Assembly: GCF_001426375.1 (NCBI RefSeq)
Contig: NZ_LMEO01000034.1
Span: 464,287-528,286 of the forward strand
DNA: 64,000 bases
DNA from: Paenibacillus sp. Root444D2
GTDB taxonomy: Bacteria > Bacillota > Bacilli > Paenibacillales > NBRC-103111
Direction of reading: 5' to 3'
In this document: in pieces, positions 53,065-61,607 of the stretch
How positions within the stretch are numbered: position 1 is the stretch's first letter
Layout: every line of letters begins with the position of its first letter
The notes under the pieces: model-generated
Databases searched by the model: none
What the model was told of the DNA's origin: nothing
Seen by the model: the letters and a program-made list of their open reading frames with translations, nothing else
Made by a program: the position numbers and the translations under genes

Positions 53065-53710
53065 TTCTGCGATTATGATGCAAATTCATCCGGATTCCTC
53101 CACCTCAGAAGCTTATCGTTCTTTAAGATTTAATATCGAATGCTCCGTCTTCGGACGCGAGGCGAAGACGATTACGATTACTTCGTCGGGCCGTGGTGAA
53201 GGGAAAACGACGACTGCTGTTAATTTGGCGGTGGCTTATGCTCAGATCGGAAAAAAAGTGATTCTGCTTGATGCGGATTTGCGAAATCCATCCATCCATC
53301 TTGCATTTGGTGAAGATAATGGTATTGGATTGACGAATTATTTGGTTAATCGGAACGCATTGGACGGGATCATACGGGAAACAATCATTGAAAATCTGTC
53401 TATTTTGACCACAGGACCTGTGCAACAGAATCCGTCCAGTTTATTAGCATCGAAATCTATGGATGATCTCTTAGCAGAATTGAGAACCAGATACGACATG
53501 GTCATTGTGGATACACCATCGGTCTTAACGTTAACTGACGCGAAAATAATGGCGACCAAGTGCGATGGGGTACTACTCATTGTGGAATATGGCAAGGTGA
53601 AGCGTGGCGCAGCCAAAAAGGTGAAAGAGGAGCTTATGCTCGCGAAAGCCAAGCTGATTGGGGTGGTTATGAACGAAATAAAAGACCATCATGCGGAAAC
53701 TTATCTGTAA
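53045..53710 (+). CDS. BY-family tyrosine kinase (CpsD/YwqD type)
   Basis: 221 residues. Walker A GRGEGKTTTAVNLA, Walker A' VILLDADLRNPS and Walker B DMVIVDTPS are all present. The C-terminus stops at HHAETYL, without the Tyr-rich cluster that is usually autophosphorylated. It pairs with the upstream membrane adaptor. The missing cluster suggests altered control or phosphorylation of other substrates. Confidence 0.87.
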   Translation: MPKPSNNSAIMMQIHPDSSTSEAYRSLRFNIECSVFGREAKTITITSSGRGEGKTTTAVNLAVAYAQIGKKVILLDADLRNPSIHLAFGEDNGIGLTNYLVNRNALDGIIRETIIENLSILTTGPVQQNPSSLLASKSMDDLLAELRTRYDMVIVDTPSVLTLTDAKIMATKCDGVLLIVEYGKVKRGAAKKVKEELMLAKAKLIGVVMNEIKDHHAETYL

Positions 53711-53757
53711 CCTTTGTCTGTAAAAAATTGCAAGTAAGGGGAGCGAGTTTATAGCTA

Positions 53758-55041
53758 ATGAGACAAAAAAGACGAAAGCCGCATCGGCGAGTCGTGAGAA
53801 CCGCCTGCATCTTGACGCTAAGCATTGGAATTCTGGCCGGATGCTCAGATACAGCTCCGTTAAATCCGGATGCTAATTCTGTATCTCAGGAACAGGCGTT
53901 AAAGAATGTTAAAGTATTTAAGGTCATCAATCAAAAAATTGGAGATCCGCTCGAGCGTGCGGCTGAAGTTCAATCCTCCGTTCAATTCGACGTGGTAGCT
54001 AAGATGGCTGGGGACGTTGATCAAATCCTGAAAAAGCGCGGGGATATGGTGCAAGAAGGAGACGTCATCGTCAAACTAAAATCAAGCGAGGTCTCAGCTC
54101 AGCGAGAAGCAGCGGATGCTGCTGTTAAAGCAGCTCAGGAAGCCATAGAAAAAGCAAAAATTAGAGCAAAAAAAGAAATGGAAAGCCAGAAGCTGGAAAT
54201 GAGTAACGCCATTCAAAAAATGGAGCTAGGCATGACGACCTTGCTGCGGAACTACAATAAAATGAAGAACGACTATGATATCGGTCTGGTTACGAAAGCC
54301 CAGTTGTATCAGATGGAAAACCAAATGATGAATGCCCGCATGGATCTGGATCAGCTCAAGCAGAAACTGAGCGCTTTGGAACCGATTGATGCTACTTCTG
54401 AGTTGGAATCACAGCTCAAAAATGCCCGAGTTACCTTACAGCAGATTGATCAAACCGTGAAAAACCTTGAAGTAAAAGCCCCTGTGAGCGGCCTGTTATC
54501 GGAGATGCCGTTAGAGGGCTGGATGAGCTTGCAGCCGGGCGCTACCATTGGTGTCATTCAGAGATTGGATCCGATTAAAATTAAAGCACAGCTATCGGAA
54601 GAAGAAACGAGACACTTAAGTGGTAAGACAGAGCTGTCCTACTACATAGCAGGAACTAAGCAGATGTATCGAGGGAAAATTAGTTATCTTTCCAAAGTGA
54701 TCGACCCGCAAACGAAAGCTTATGAAATCAACTTAGAAGTGCCTAACAAAGATTTGACCCTGAAGCCTGGCATGAAGCTAAGGATTCAAATGACTGAGGA
54801 AAAAGACCAAATCGTTCCTACTGTTCCGACGTATAGTATCGTTAAAGAGGGTGATGATGCCTTCGTATTCGTACTATCGGGCGATATAGTCGAGAAGCGC
54901 AGCGTACAACTTGGCAGGCTAAATGAACCTAATCAAGAAGTGCTGTCAGGAGTCAAAGAAGGGGATTTGGTCGTTAAATCCAATCCTAATCAGTTAAGAG
55001 ACAAAGAAAAAGTCCAAATGACGGCTATTGAAGAGCAATAA
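53758..55041 (+). CDS. HlyD/MacA-type membrane-fusion adaptor lipoprotein
   Basis: 427 residues. A basic start and one helix end in the lipobox LAGC (Cys 29). Then come a lipoyl half (VAKMAGDVDQILKKRGDMVQ), a long coiled coil (about 105-225), the second lipoyl half (VKAPVSGLLSEMP) and a beta-barrel plus membrane-proximal domain. Such adaptors work with ABC or RND exporters; the only exporter in this operon is the ABC protein at 58594. Its co-transcription with polysaccharide and peptide genes is unusual. Confidence 0.85.
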   Translation: MRQKRRKPHRRVVRTACILTLSIGILAGCSDTAPLNPDANSVSQEQALKNVKVFKVINQKIGDPLERAAEVQSSVQFDVVAKMAGDVDQILKKRGDMVQEGDVIVKLKSSEVSAQREAADAAVKAAQEAIEKAKIRAKKEMESQKLEMSNAIQKMELGMTTLLRNYNKMKNDYDIGLVTKAQLYQMENQMMNARMDLDQLKQKLSALEPIDATSELESQLKNARVTLQQIDQTVKNLEVKAPVSGLLSEMPLEGWMSLQPGATIGVIQRLDPIKIKAQLSEEETRHLSGKTELSYYIAGTKQMYRGKISYLSKVIDPQTKAYEINLEVPNKDLTLKPGMKLRIQMTEEKDQIVPTVPTYSIVKEGDDAFVFVLSGDIVEKRSVQLGRLNEPNQEVLSGVKEGDLVVKSNPNQLRDKEKVQMTAIEEQ

Positions 55042-55062
55042 TGAAAAATGGAGTGACTTGAA

Positions 55063-56784
55063 TTGAAAATAAATTGGAAACATACGATGGTCATGTTCAT
55101 CTTATCCGTCTCTCTAGTGATTCCATCTGCGTCCTTTCATGCATTGGCAGATGAGAAATACACGCAGTCATCGAGTGCAACTAGCTATCAACTTACCGAT
55201 GCGATCAAGGTGGAAGTTAAAAGCATTTTAAATGAATCAACCTCAGAAGGAACAAGAATTGCCGCTGTTGTACGCATATTTAACAATGGAGATCGCTTGA
55301 CTGGGGTCCCGGAATATGAGGTTCGCGTCAAGACACAAGAAGGCTTGGAATATATCATGCGTCCTAGTCAAGCTAATGTCAAAAATATTCAACCCAAAGA
55401 AACTGCCGAGCTTAGTTATATGAATGTAGTTGATCGGTATGACGCGTTTTCATTGACCGAACTCTCGTGGTTGGATGTGGATGAATTCGTCTATCCCAAA
55501 GAAGAAAAGAGAATCATATCTATTCCTGTATCCGCCATAGAATGGAAAGGGGAGAAGGCAGTCCTTTCTGATCCAGCAACGACGAAGAAATGGGAAGATA
55601 CGTTTACGATTCCAGTGTTATCGAGCCCGATAGAATACAAACCGGTTAGCCTTAATGAACAGAATACACCAGAGGGACCCATGACGATTGTAGGTTTGCT
55701 TGCAACGAATAAGGGGGATAAGAAAACAACGATACCCGATTTTCGAATAAACGGAGTATCAGACAAAAAGGTTTATACCGGCAAAAGGTTGGAACAAGAT
55801 AAGCTGTTACTTGAACCAGGCGAGCAGCATTATGTCCATTATGCCATTCCAGTTAGGAATACAACGGAACTGAAGAGCTTATCCATCTTGACGCCCGAAG
55901 ACTTTGCGGTTGATGACAAGACGCACAACAATTATTTAATAGGTAGATTAACGATTGCATTGCCGGGAGCTACGAGTAATCTGCACTTTTTGAATCAATT
56001 AGTGGAGTATGAATGGAATAAACCTATTAAGTTTGATCCGTTATACAAGTTGATTCGACCTGAAGTAGATGTATCCATGGTGGATTTGCAATTGCATGAG
56101 AGCGCTGGCGGGGGCTTTAAAGCAGCAGTTGCTAAGTTCAAGCTGCTTAATCATAGCGAAAATCCATTACAGGTTCCTCAGTTCCAAGCGGAGTTGTCAA
56201 GCAAAAGCGGTAATAAGTACTTAGGCACCAGACAAAGTACGCTGGTAGAAACGCTTATTCCGAATATAAGCTATGTCATTTACTATTCTTTTATCATACC
56301 GAGCACGGAAACAGGCGAGCAGCTGGCCATGCAAATTTTGGATACGAAGAGTGTTGAGCCCTACAACATTCCGCTTGCTGCCTTCAAAACAAAGGTTATG
56401 GAGGAGACAAGCGATAAGTCCCTTGCCTTCTACCCTTTTCAAGTTACTTTGAATGATTGGTCGACAGGGGCCAACTACAATATGGGATCGGGAAGTTTAC
56501 CCTATTCGTATAAGCTGAATTTGGATTTTAATATCAAGCTTCAGGATGAGGTCGTTGTTGATCAAAGCTTCTCCAAGATGAGGCTTGAATTGGCCGATGC
56601 CAAGAACAGAATTATGGTAACGAAGGTTCTTTCGTTTACGGGAGAGAACAAATTGGTTAGCGGAACACAGACCATTAATTTCGACTTGGATCGGTTTGAA
56701 ACTACGGTATATCTTCGTATATACGAAATTATTGATACACCCTTTGGGGAAGCAAGACGACTTATCCAAACTTTGAAACGATAG
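55063..56784 (+). CDS. Secreted protein of unknown function
   Basis: 573 residues from TTG 55063. A signal peptide (MVMFILSVSLVIPSASFHALA) is followed by an all-beta protein that seems to have three or four immunoglobulin-like domains; repeated patterns such as VRIFNNGDRL, VGLLATNKGDKKTTIPDF and KFKLLNHSENPLQVPQFQ suggest internal duplication. No anchor seen. It lies between the adaptor and the small peptide gene with gaps of only 21 and 12 bases, so it is part of the same export process. I do not recognise the family. Confidence 0.7.
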   Translation: MKINWKHTMVMFILSVSLVIPSASFHALADEKYTQSSSATSYQLTDAIKVEVKSILNESTSEGTRIAAVVRIFNNGDRLTGVPEYEVRVKTQEGLEYIMRPSQANVKNIQPKETAELSYMNVVDRYDAFSLTELSWLDVDEFVYPKEEKRIISIPVSAIEWKGEKAVLSDPATTKKWEDTFTIPVLSSPIEYKPVSLNEQNTPEGPMTIVGLLATNKGDKKTTIPDFRINGVSDKKVYTGKRLEQDKLLLEPGEQHYVHYAIPVRNTTELKSLSILTPEDFAVDDKTHNNYLIGRLTIALPGATSNLHFLNQLVEYEWNKPIKFDPLYKLIRPEVDVSMVDLQLHESAGGGFKAAVAKFKLLNHSENPLQVPQFQAELSSKSGNKYLGTRQSTLVETLIPNISYVIYYSFIIPSTETGEQLAMQILDTKSVEPYNIPLAAFKTKVMEETSDKSLAFYPFQVTLNDWSTGANYNMGSGSLPYSYKLNLDFNIKLQDEVVVDQSFSKMRLELADAKNRIMVTKVLSFTGENKLVSGTQTINFDLDRFETTVYLRIYEIIDTPFGEARRLIQTLKR

Positions 56785-56796
56785 GAGAGTGAAACG

Positions 56797-57009
56797 ATGG
56801 AAGAAAATGCGAAGAGGGAACAAAAATTGTATGCGCGCCCCATGGTTTTAAGTCAACAACCGGTTCGTTTTGAGACAGCTCAAAGCTGGAATAAGGGCCA
56901 CGGTAACCTGAATCACCCGGGTACAGGGAATGGTGGTATTAATTATCCGAACCCTCCGTACACCGGACCGCATAATGGTAACGGAGGCGGCAACGGTAAG
57001 AATAAGTAA
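56797..57009 (+). CDS. 70-residue Gly/Asn/Pro-rich peptide, candidate RiPP precursor
   Basis: The first half (MEENAKREQKLYARPMVLSQ, then QPVRFETAQSW) is charged and leader-like; the second half is rich in Gly, Asn, Pro and Tyr (HPGTGNGGINYPNPPYTGPH) and ends in Lys-Asn-Lys. It has AGGAGAG as ribosome site and a stem-loop directly downstream, followed by an HPr-kinase-like gene: the same order as the lasso precursor at 63563. No signal peptide. The modified form, if any, is unknown. It could also be a small structural peptide. Confidence 0.6.
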   Translation: MEENAKREQKLYARPMVLSQQPVRFETAQSWNKGHGNLNHPGTGNGGINYPNPPYTGPHNGNGGGNGKNK

Positions 57010-57021
57010 ATTTGTCCAAGG

Positions 57022-57050
57022 GGGGTCAATGGTAGAATGCCGTTGACCTC
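57022..57050 (+). terminator. Stem-loop after the 70-residue peptide gene
   Basis: GGTCAATGG (57024-57032) pairs with CCGTTGACC (57040-57048), one G-U, around a 7-base loop; only TTTT a few bases on. A partial terminator that would favour expression of the small peptide over the downstream genes. Confidence 0.6.
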
Positions 57051-57080
57051 GATTTTCAATAAGTCCCGAGGGGATGTATC

Positions 57081-57863
57081 ATGGAACGCATTTATACTAC
57101 AATTGGCGAGCACTTTATTCAAATACAATGCCATTCAGAAACGATTACGAACTGGATTCAACGGAACTTCCCAGCAGTAGCTCTGACTAAGGTTAAGCCC
57201 CATCTCTCTATTCAACTAACAGAGGGATATGGAATTCCTTTTGTTGATTATAACGTGGCGATTACCAAAGAAGCGAATACCATTTGCTTTCGCAGGGCTG
57301 ATTACTTAATTGAGACAGATTTGGAGTATCGTAATGCTAAAATATCTGTACATAATGAATTGGCATTAAAGCATGCATTGATGAATCTATATAGCTCTTA
57401 TCTGGTTTACCATCAGTGGGGTCTATTAATTCATTCATCTTGCGCAATCGATAAGGGGAAAGCATACCTGTTTGCAGGTCACTCAGGTGCAGGCAAGTCT
57501 ACCGCCGCTAAGTTATCGCAGCCCCGAGAACTTTTTTCCGATGAAGCAACAATTGTGAAAATCACCTCTGATCAGATTACGGTTTTTAATTCTCCTTTTC
57601 GAAGTGAACTGGACAGAACTGGCGTAGAGGAATCAAGTCCGTTGGCAGGCATTTATTTATTGAATCAGGCAATCGATAATCATATCGTTCCACTTAATAA
57701 GTCGAACGGATTTCTTAATCTCATGGATAAAGTCTTTTATTGGTCTCACAGCTCAGATGAAACCGGGAGCATACTCCAATTGCTGCAGCATGTGGTCAAC
57801 GCAGTCCCAGTTTACGAGCTGCATTTTCAAAAAAACAATACATTTTGGGAGTTGATTTCGTAA
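57081..57863 (+). CDS. HPr-kinase-like P-loop protein
   Basis: 260 residues. Residues 1-110 form an N-terminal domain; LLIHSSCAIDKGKAYLFAGH then SGAGKSTAAKLS gives the P-loop near 133-141, and LFSDEATIV the following acidic motif, as in HPr kinase/phosphorylase-related proteins of peptide and polysaccharide clusters. In paeninodin biosynthesis a relative phosphorylates the peptide's C-terminal Ser. This gene follows a small peptide gene and precedes a PqqD-like gene. Its sequence is clearly different from the kinase starting at 63801. Confidence 0.78.
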   Translation: MERIYTTIGEHFIQIQCHSETITNWIQRNFPAVALTKVKPHLSIQLTEGYGIPFVDYNVAITKEANTICFRRADYLIETDLEYRNAKISVHNELALKHALMNLYSSYLVYHQWGLLIHSSCAIDKGKAYLFAGHSGAGKSTAAKLSQPRELFSDEATIVKITSDQITVFNSPFRSELDRTGVEESSPLAGIYLLNQAIDNHIVPLNKSNGFLNLMDKVFYWSHSSDETGSILQLLQHVVNAVPVYELHFQKNNTFWELIS

Positions 57864-58132
57864 TGACCCAGTACCTTCGGATGAATGATTATGAATCTAT
57901 TCAACTGGATATGGAATGGATTATTTTGAACACAGACGAGTATAACTTAACGAAGTTAAATGGAGTGGGCGGATTTTGCTGGTCATTGCTTGGCGCAGCT
58001 CAGACGGTAAGCTCCATTAGCGAAGCAATTCGGAAGGAGTATGAATCTGTCGACGAAACGGTTGAAGAAGATATTGAAGCGTTCTTGAACGATATGATTG
58101 GACGCGGCTTGGTTCAATATGCAGTTTCGTAA
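57863..58132 (+). CDS. PqqD-like peptide-recognition protein
   Basis: 89 residues from ATG 57863, whose A is the last base of the kinase gene's stop codon. The pattern ILNTDEYNLTKLNGVGGFCW and the C-terminal helix pair (EEDIEAFLNDMIGRGLVQYA) match PqqD-type RiPP recognition elements. It would bind a precursor leader, most likely of the peptide at 56797, and deliver it to the modifying enzymes. Lasso B1 proteins belong to the same fold. Confidence 0.8.
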   Translation: MTQYLRMNDYESIQLDMEWIILNTDEYNLTKLNGVGGFCWSLLGAAQTVSSISEAIRKEYESVDETVEEDIEAFLNDMIGRGLVQYAVS

Positions 58133-58574
58133 GGAATTCCTACAGCTTATTACTCATGCAATGGAAAAGAGAGGATGGATCGAGCTTCCGGCTCGAGGAA
58201 CGAGTATGTATCCTTGTATAAAAAAAGGGGATATCTGCCGTTTTGTATCCACGGAGGCTGCAAACATAAAGAAAGGCGATATCATCCTATTTCATACACC
58301 TCATGGCAACTTAGTCGCCCATCGTTTTTGCCGATTAGTAACTAGGAACCAACAATTGCATTATCTTTGTAAAGGAGATACTAATTTAGCGCATGATGAA
58401 GCTGTTGCAATGGAGCATTTGATTGGCAAGATGACCTGGATTAGGCGGAAAGGGAGAATCATCCAAGTCTCGAGTCTACCCTCTTATGTTTGGGGTCAAA
58501 CGGTCCTTTCATTCCCCATGATATCGCTATTGTTAAGAGCTTATTTAAATCGAAGAGAAAGCACGCAAGCGTAG
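58119..58574 (+). CDS. S26/S24-type signal-peptidase-like protein
   Basis: About 151 residues from ATG 58119; the start is uncertain because it overlaps the PqqD-like gene by 14 bases without a strong ribosome site. ARGTSMYPCIKKGD carries the nucleophile Ser of S26 peptidases, GDIILFHTP and LVAHRFCRL the later boxes; a His takes the place of the usual Lys, as in SipW/ER-type enzymes. CKGDTNLAHDE completes the pattern. A C-terminal hydrophobic segment may anchor it. Such proteins recur in lasso and related clusters; leader removal is plausible. Confidence 0.75.
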   Translation: MQFRKEFLQLITHAMEKRGWIELPARGTSMYPCIKKGDICRFVSTEAANIKKGDIILFHTPHGNLVAHRFCRLVTRNQQLHYLCKGDTNLAHDEAVAMEHLIGKMTWIRRKGRIIQVSSLPSYVWGQTVLSFPMISLLLRAYLNRRESTQA

Positions 58575-58593
58575 ACTTTCTATGGAGTGACCT

Positions 58594-60417
58594 ATGACAG
58601 GAATAATACGAAGGTACCTATTTGCCGTAAAGGAGTACATAACTTTCAAGGACGTTCAGAGAACCTACACCTTATTGACTCCATATATGCTGCGGCACTG
58701 GAAGGCGTATGCCATTCTCTTTTCCTTGTTATTCGTTGATATCACCTTAACGTTGGCCTATTCATGGTTCTTTGGAAACCTGACGGACGCTGCTATTCAA
58801 AGTAATTTTGCACGCATGAAGTGGTTAATTCCAATAGGAATTAGCTTTGTTATTCTTAGCATTTCTTCGACTTATTTGAATACCATTTTTGAAACCATTG
58901 CAACAAATGCTGTGAAGAGGGATTTTTCCGCACACTTATTTAAACACATATTGCTTTTATCTGGAAAGGATATATCCAAGCACCAATCCGGTGAGCTGAT
59001 GTCTCATTTTACCAATGATATTCATAGCATTAACGGTGTTATTGGCAGAAGCCTAATTGATCTTATAAGACTTCCCTTTATCTATCTGGCTGTTTTGATA
59101 TATTTGATGCAGATTAGTGGGAAATTAGCGCTTTTATGCGTACTAGTCGCTCCGATTGCTATGCTATTTAGTGTTATATTCGGTTTATTACTCCGTAACA
59201 ACGGCAGATTAGTTCATAGCCTGATAGGAAATATTAGTACCCTGCTAAATGAGACCTTTCATGGATTGCAAGTCATTCGATCTTTTACCATGGAAAAATC
59301 CATATTCGCGAAATATGTTAGTAAAAATCAAGAACTATATACCCTTGAATTAAGAAATGCAAAGCTGCGTGGATGGTTTTATGTAGGGGGGCACGCTGTA
59401 TCTACGATAACATTTCTTGTAAGCCTCTGCATGGGTTCGTATTACGTCTCATTAGGTTTAATATCAGTAGGTTCCTTGCTAATTTTTGTTAACCTGGTTA
59501 ACCATTTGGTTTATCCGTTGACAGAGCTCGCAGGACAATGGGCAGGCTTTCAAAGATCATCTTCAGCTATGGAAAGATTATTCAAGATCTTGGAGCAGCC
59601 AACCGAATCAACTGATTTACCGTTAGCCATCCAATCTAAGCCATTGATGAAGTCTATTCAGTTTCAGGACATCACATTTAGCTATGATGGACATAACAGC
59701 ATTTTCAATCATTTAAATTTGCAGATCCCGGCCGGAAAGGTCGTTGCCATAGTCGGTTTGAGCGGGGCAGGGAAAACGACATTATTTAATCTGCTCTTAG
59801 CATTTTACAAACCGCAATTAGGTAGGATTTTCATTGATGATCGTTCTAGTGAAGCATTCTCACCTTCCGAATTAAGGAGTTTATTTGCCCATGTTTCTCA
59901 AGATACCTTTCTATTTGGCGGTACGATAAGGGAAAACCTCTTATTAGCCCGAGAGGGCATTACGGATGCGGAGATGATGCAGGCTGCAACAATTGCCAAC
60001 ATCCATCCTTACATCATTTCTCTTCCTCATGGCTATGACACTGAAATTGGGGAGAGAGGGGTAAAACTGTCCGGTGGACAAAAACAACGTATGGCTATTG
60101 CCCGTGCGGTGTTAAAAAATGCTCCGATCCTCCTGCTGGATGAGGCTACCTCCGCCTTGGACAATGAGACAGAACATCAAGTAAAAGAAGCCCTTCATAA
60201 ATTAATGGTAGGCCGTACAACGCTTGTCATCGCACATCGATTATCGACTGTTCAAAATGCTGATGTAATCATTGTCATGGACAAAGGAAAAATTGTTCAA
60301 ACCGGACACCATAGCGATTTACTGCTGGAGAATGGATTGTATCGCAGTTTAAATCGGAAAGGGTCTCAGAAAAGGGGAGAGCTCGTTGATCATCACTTTG
60401 ATACAAGCGTTATATGA
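58594..60417 (+). CDS. ABC exporter (fused membrane and ATPase domains)
   Basis: 607 residues. Six helices in the first 330 residues, then a nucleotide-binding domain with Walker A GLSGAGKTT, signature LSGGQKQR, Walker B ILLLDEATSAL and the switch His in VIAHRLST. No N-terminal C39 peptidase domain, so leader removal would need a separate enzyme such as the S26-like protein upstream. Likely exports the modified peptide, perhaps with the adaptor at 53758. Confidence 0.92.
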   Translation: MTGIIRRYLFAVKEYITFKDVQRTYTLLTPYMLRHWKAYAILFSLLFVDITLTLAYSWFFGNLTDAAIQSNFARMKWLIPIGISFVILSISSTYLNTIFETIATNAVKRDFSAHLFKHILLLSGKDISKHQSGELMSHFTNDIHSINGVIGRSLIDLIRLPFIYLAVLIYLMQISGKLALLCVLVAPIAMLFSVIFGLLLRNNGRLVHSLIGNISTLLNETFHGLQVIRSFTMEKSIFAKYVSKNQELYTLELRNAKLRGWFYVGGHAVSTITFLVSLCMGSYYVSLGLISVGSLLIFVNLVNHLVYPLTELAGQWAGFQRSSSAMERLFKILEQPTESTDLPLAIQSKPLMKSIQFQDITFSYDGHNSIFNHLNLQIPAGKVVAIVGLSGAGKTTLFNLLLAFYKPQLGRIFIDDRSSEAFSPSELRSLFAHVSQDTFLFGGTIRENLLLAREGITDAEMMQAATIANIHPYIISLPHGYDTEIGERGVKLSGGQKQRMAIARAVLKNAPILLLDEATSALDNETEHQVKEALHKLMVGRTTLVIAHRLSTVQNADVIIVMDKGKIVQTGHHSDLLLENGLYRSLNRKGSQKRGELVDHHFDTSVI

Positions 60418-61411
60418 TTCAAGAGTCCACATGCCCCAGGAAATAGAGTTTTTTGAGAAAACACTCGAGGATATTGAGTTTTTTGATATATCACCGCAGA
60501 TTTATTGGTTATTAAAGCAGCGGGGACAATTGGTGCAAGTGCCGTCGTTTTTTCTGGAACGGTTAAAACAAAAATATAATGGTGCCTTATATCAAAATAT
60601 GTTTATCCGAAGCCAAACGAAATTAGCATTAGAAAAACTTGAAGAAGCGGGAATTCAGACAATCCCCCTTAAAGGCACTTTCTTTGCCGAAAAGTATTTT
60701 GGACATTTAGGAGCTAGGTGTACGTCCGATATTGATCTTTTAGTGCATCCTTTTGAACTGGAAAGAGCTATTCATTGTGTGAAATCTTTGGGGTATATAG
60801 AGCAGGAACGGATCCCTTCCCATTTCCATTGGAGCTTCAGTAAAGAAATACCTGATTCACCAATTCCTCTGACAATTGAGTTACATTGGGATTTGATGAA
60901 AGAAAAAACATCTGAGTTAATTATGGATGAATTCTGGGAGCAGGCTACAGCCATAGGATCATACCGGTATATCAAGGAATTATCGGATTATCACACGTTT
61001 TATATGATTTGTTTGCATGGTTGGAGGCATAATTTGTGTTCTATTAAATATTTTTTGGACATCATCCAAATGATACATACCCTGCAGGACAATATTGACT
61101 ACACCCGTTTACAGAAGGACGCCGCTGCCCACAAAACCCTGAGAAGGATCGTTAGAACACTAGCTATTGTCTACCACCACTTTCCGCATCTAGCAAACAT
61201 CAAAGAGCTGCCCATTAAAAAAGGGATCAACCTATGGTGGCAATACAACGCAATAAGAGATCGAAATCATAAGACATATATGCAATATGTAAATTGGGTC
61301 TATTATGAATTTTTCGATTTTGATTCGATGAAACATACTTGGACAGCACTCGTTAATTTCATGTATAGCGTAGGAAATATGAAGTTCACGCATAAGATCA
61401 AAAAGATGTAG
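60386..61411 (+). CDS. Nucleotidyltransferase family protein (NTP_transf_5 type)
   Basis: 341 residues from TTG 60386, chosen for its strong AAAAGGGGAGAG ribosome site although it overlaps the exporter by 32 bases. The core GIQTIPLKGTFFAEKYFG followed by TSDIDLLVHP matches the NTP_transf_5 family, with the two metal Asp in DID. Relatives are common in lasso and HPr-kinase/PqqD clusters and their reaction is unknown; transfer of a nucleotidyl group to a peptide or sugar is a guess. Last gene of the run. Confidence 0.8.
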   Translation: MIITLIQALYDSRVHMPQEIEFFEKTLEDIEFFDISPQIYWLLKQRGQLVQVPSFFLERLKQKYNGALYQNMFIRSQTKLALEKLEEAGIQTIPLKGTFFAEKYFGHLGARCTSDIDLLVHPFELERAIHCVKSLGYIEQERIPSHFHWSFSKEIPDSPIPLTIELHWDLMKEKTSELIMDEFWEQATAIGSYRYIKELSDYHTFYMICLHGWRHNLCSIKYFLDIIQMIHTLQDNIDYTRLQKDAAAHKTLRRIVRTLAIVYHHFPHLANIKELPIKKGINLWWQYNAIRDRNHKTYMQYVNWVYYEFFDFDSMKHTWTALVNFMYSVGNMKFTHKIKKM

Positions 61412-61418
61412 GAAGTTG

Positions 61419-61447
61419 TTGACAGCAAAGATAGAAGATGATATTCT
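61419..61447 (+). promoter_or_regulatory. Promoter of the lasso peptide operon
   Basis: TTGACA at 61419-61424, 17-base spacer, TATTCT at 61442-61447. It gives a leader of about 150 bases before the cyclase gene. Confidence 0.65.
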
Positions 61448-61450
61448 GAG

Positions 61451-61472
61451 GTTGTTCTCGATAAAGAACGAC
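61451..61472. promoter_or_regulatory. Operator-like inverted repeat 1 of the lasso operon
   Basis: GTTGTTCTCGATAAAGAACG followed by AC: GTTCT and AGAAC halves. Its reverse complement closely matches the site at 61540. It starts 4 bases after the -10 box. Confidence 0.6.
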
Positions 61473-61539
61473 ATGAGAGAATGAAAAAGAATTTCTCACA
61501 GGTTCATGTAAGTAAATAGAAGTAAATTAATTGAATAGC

Positions 61540-61561
61540 AACGTTCTTTAATGAGAACGAT
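61540..61561. promoter_or_regulatory. Operator-like inverted repeat 2 of the lasso operon
   Basis: AACGTTCTTTAATGAGAACG followed by AT. Shares CGTTCTTTA, GAGAAC and the final A with the first site in opposite orientation; 89 bases separate the two. Confidence 0.6.
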
Positions 61562-61607
61562 GAAGGGCGAGATTCCCTTTTATCATATAGAAATATGGAG
61601 GAAACGT

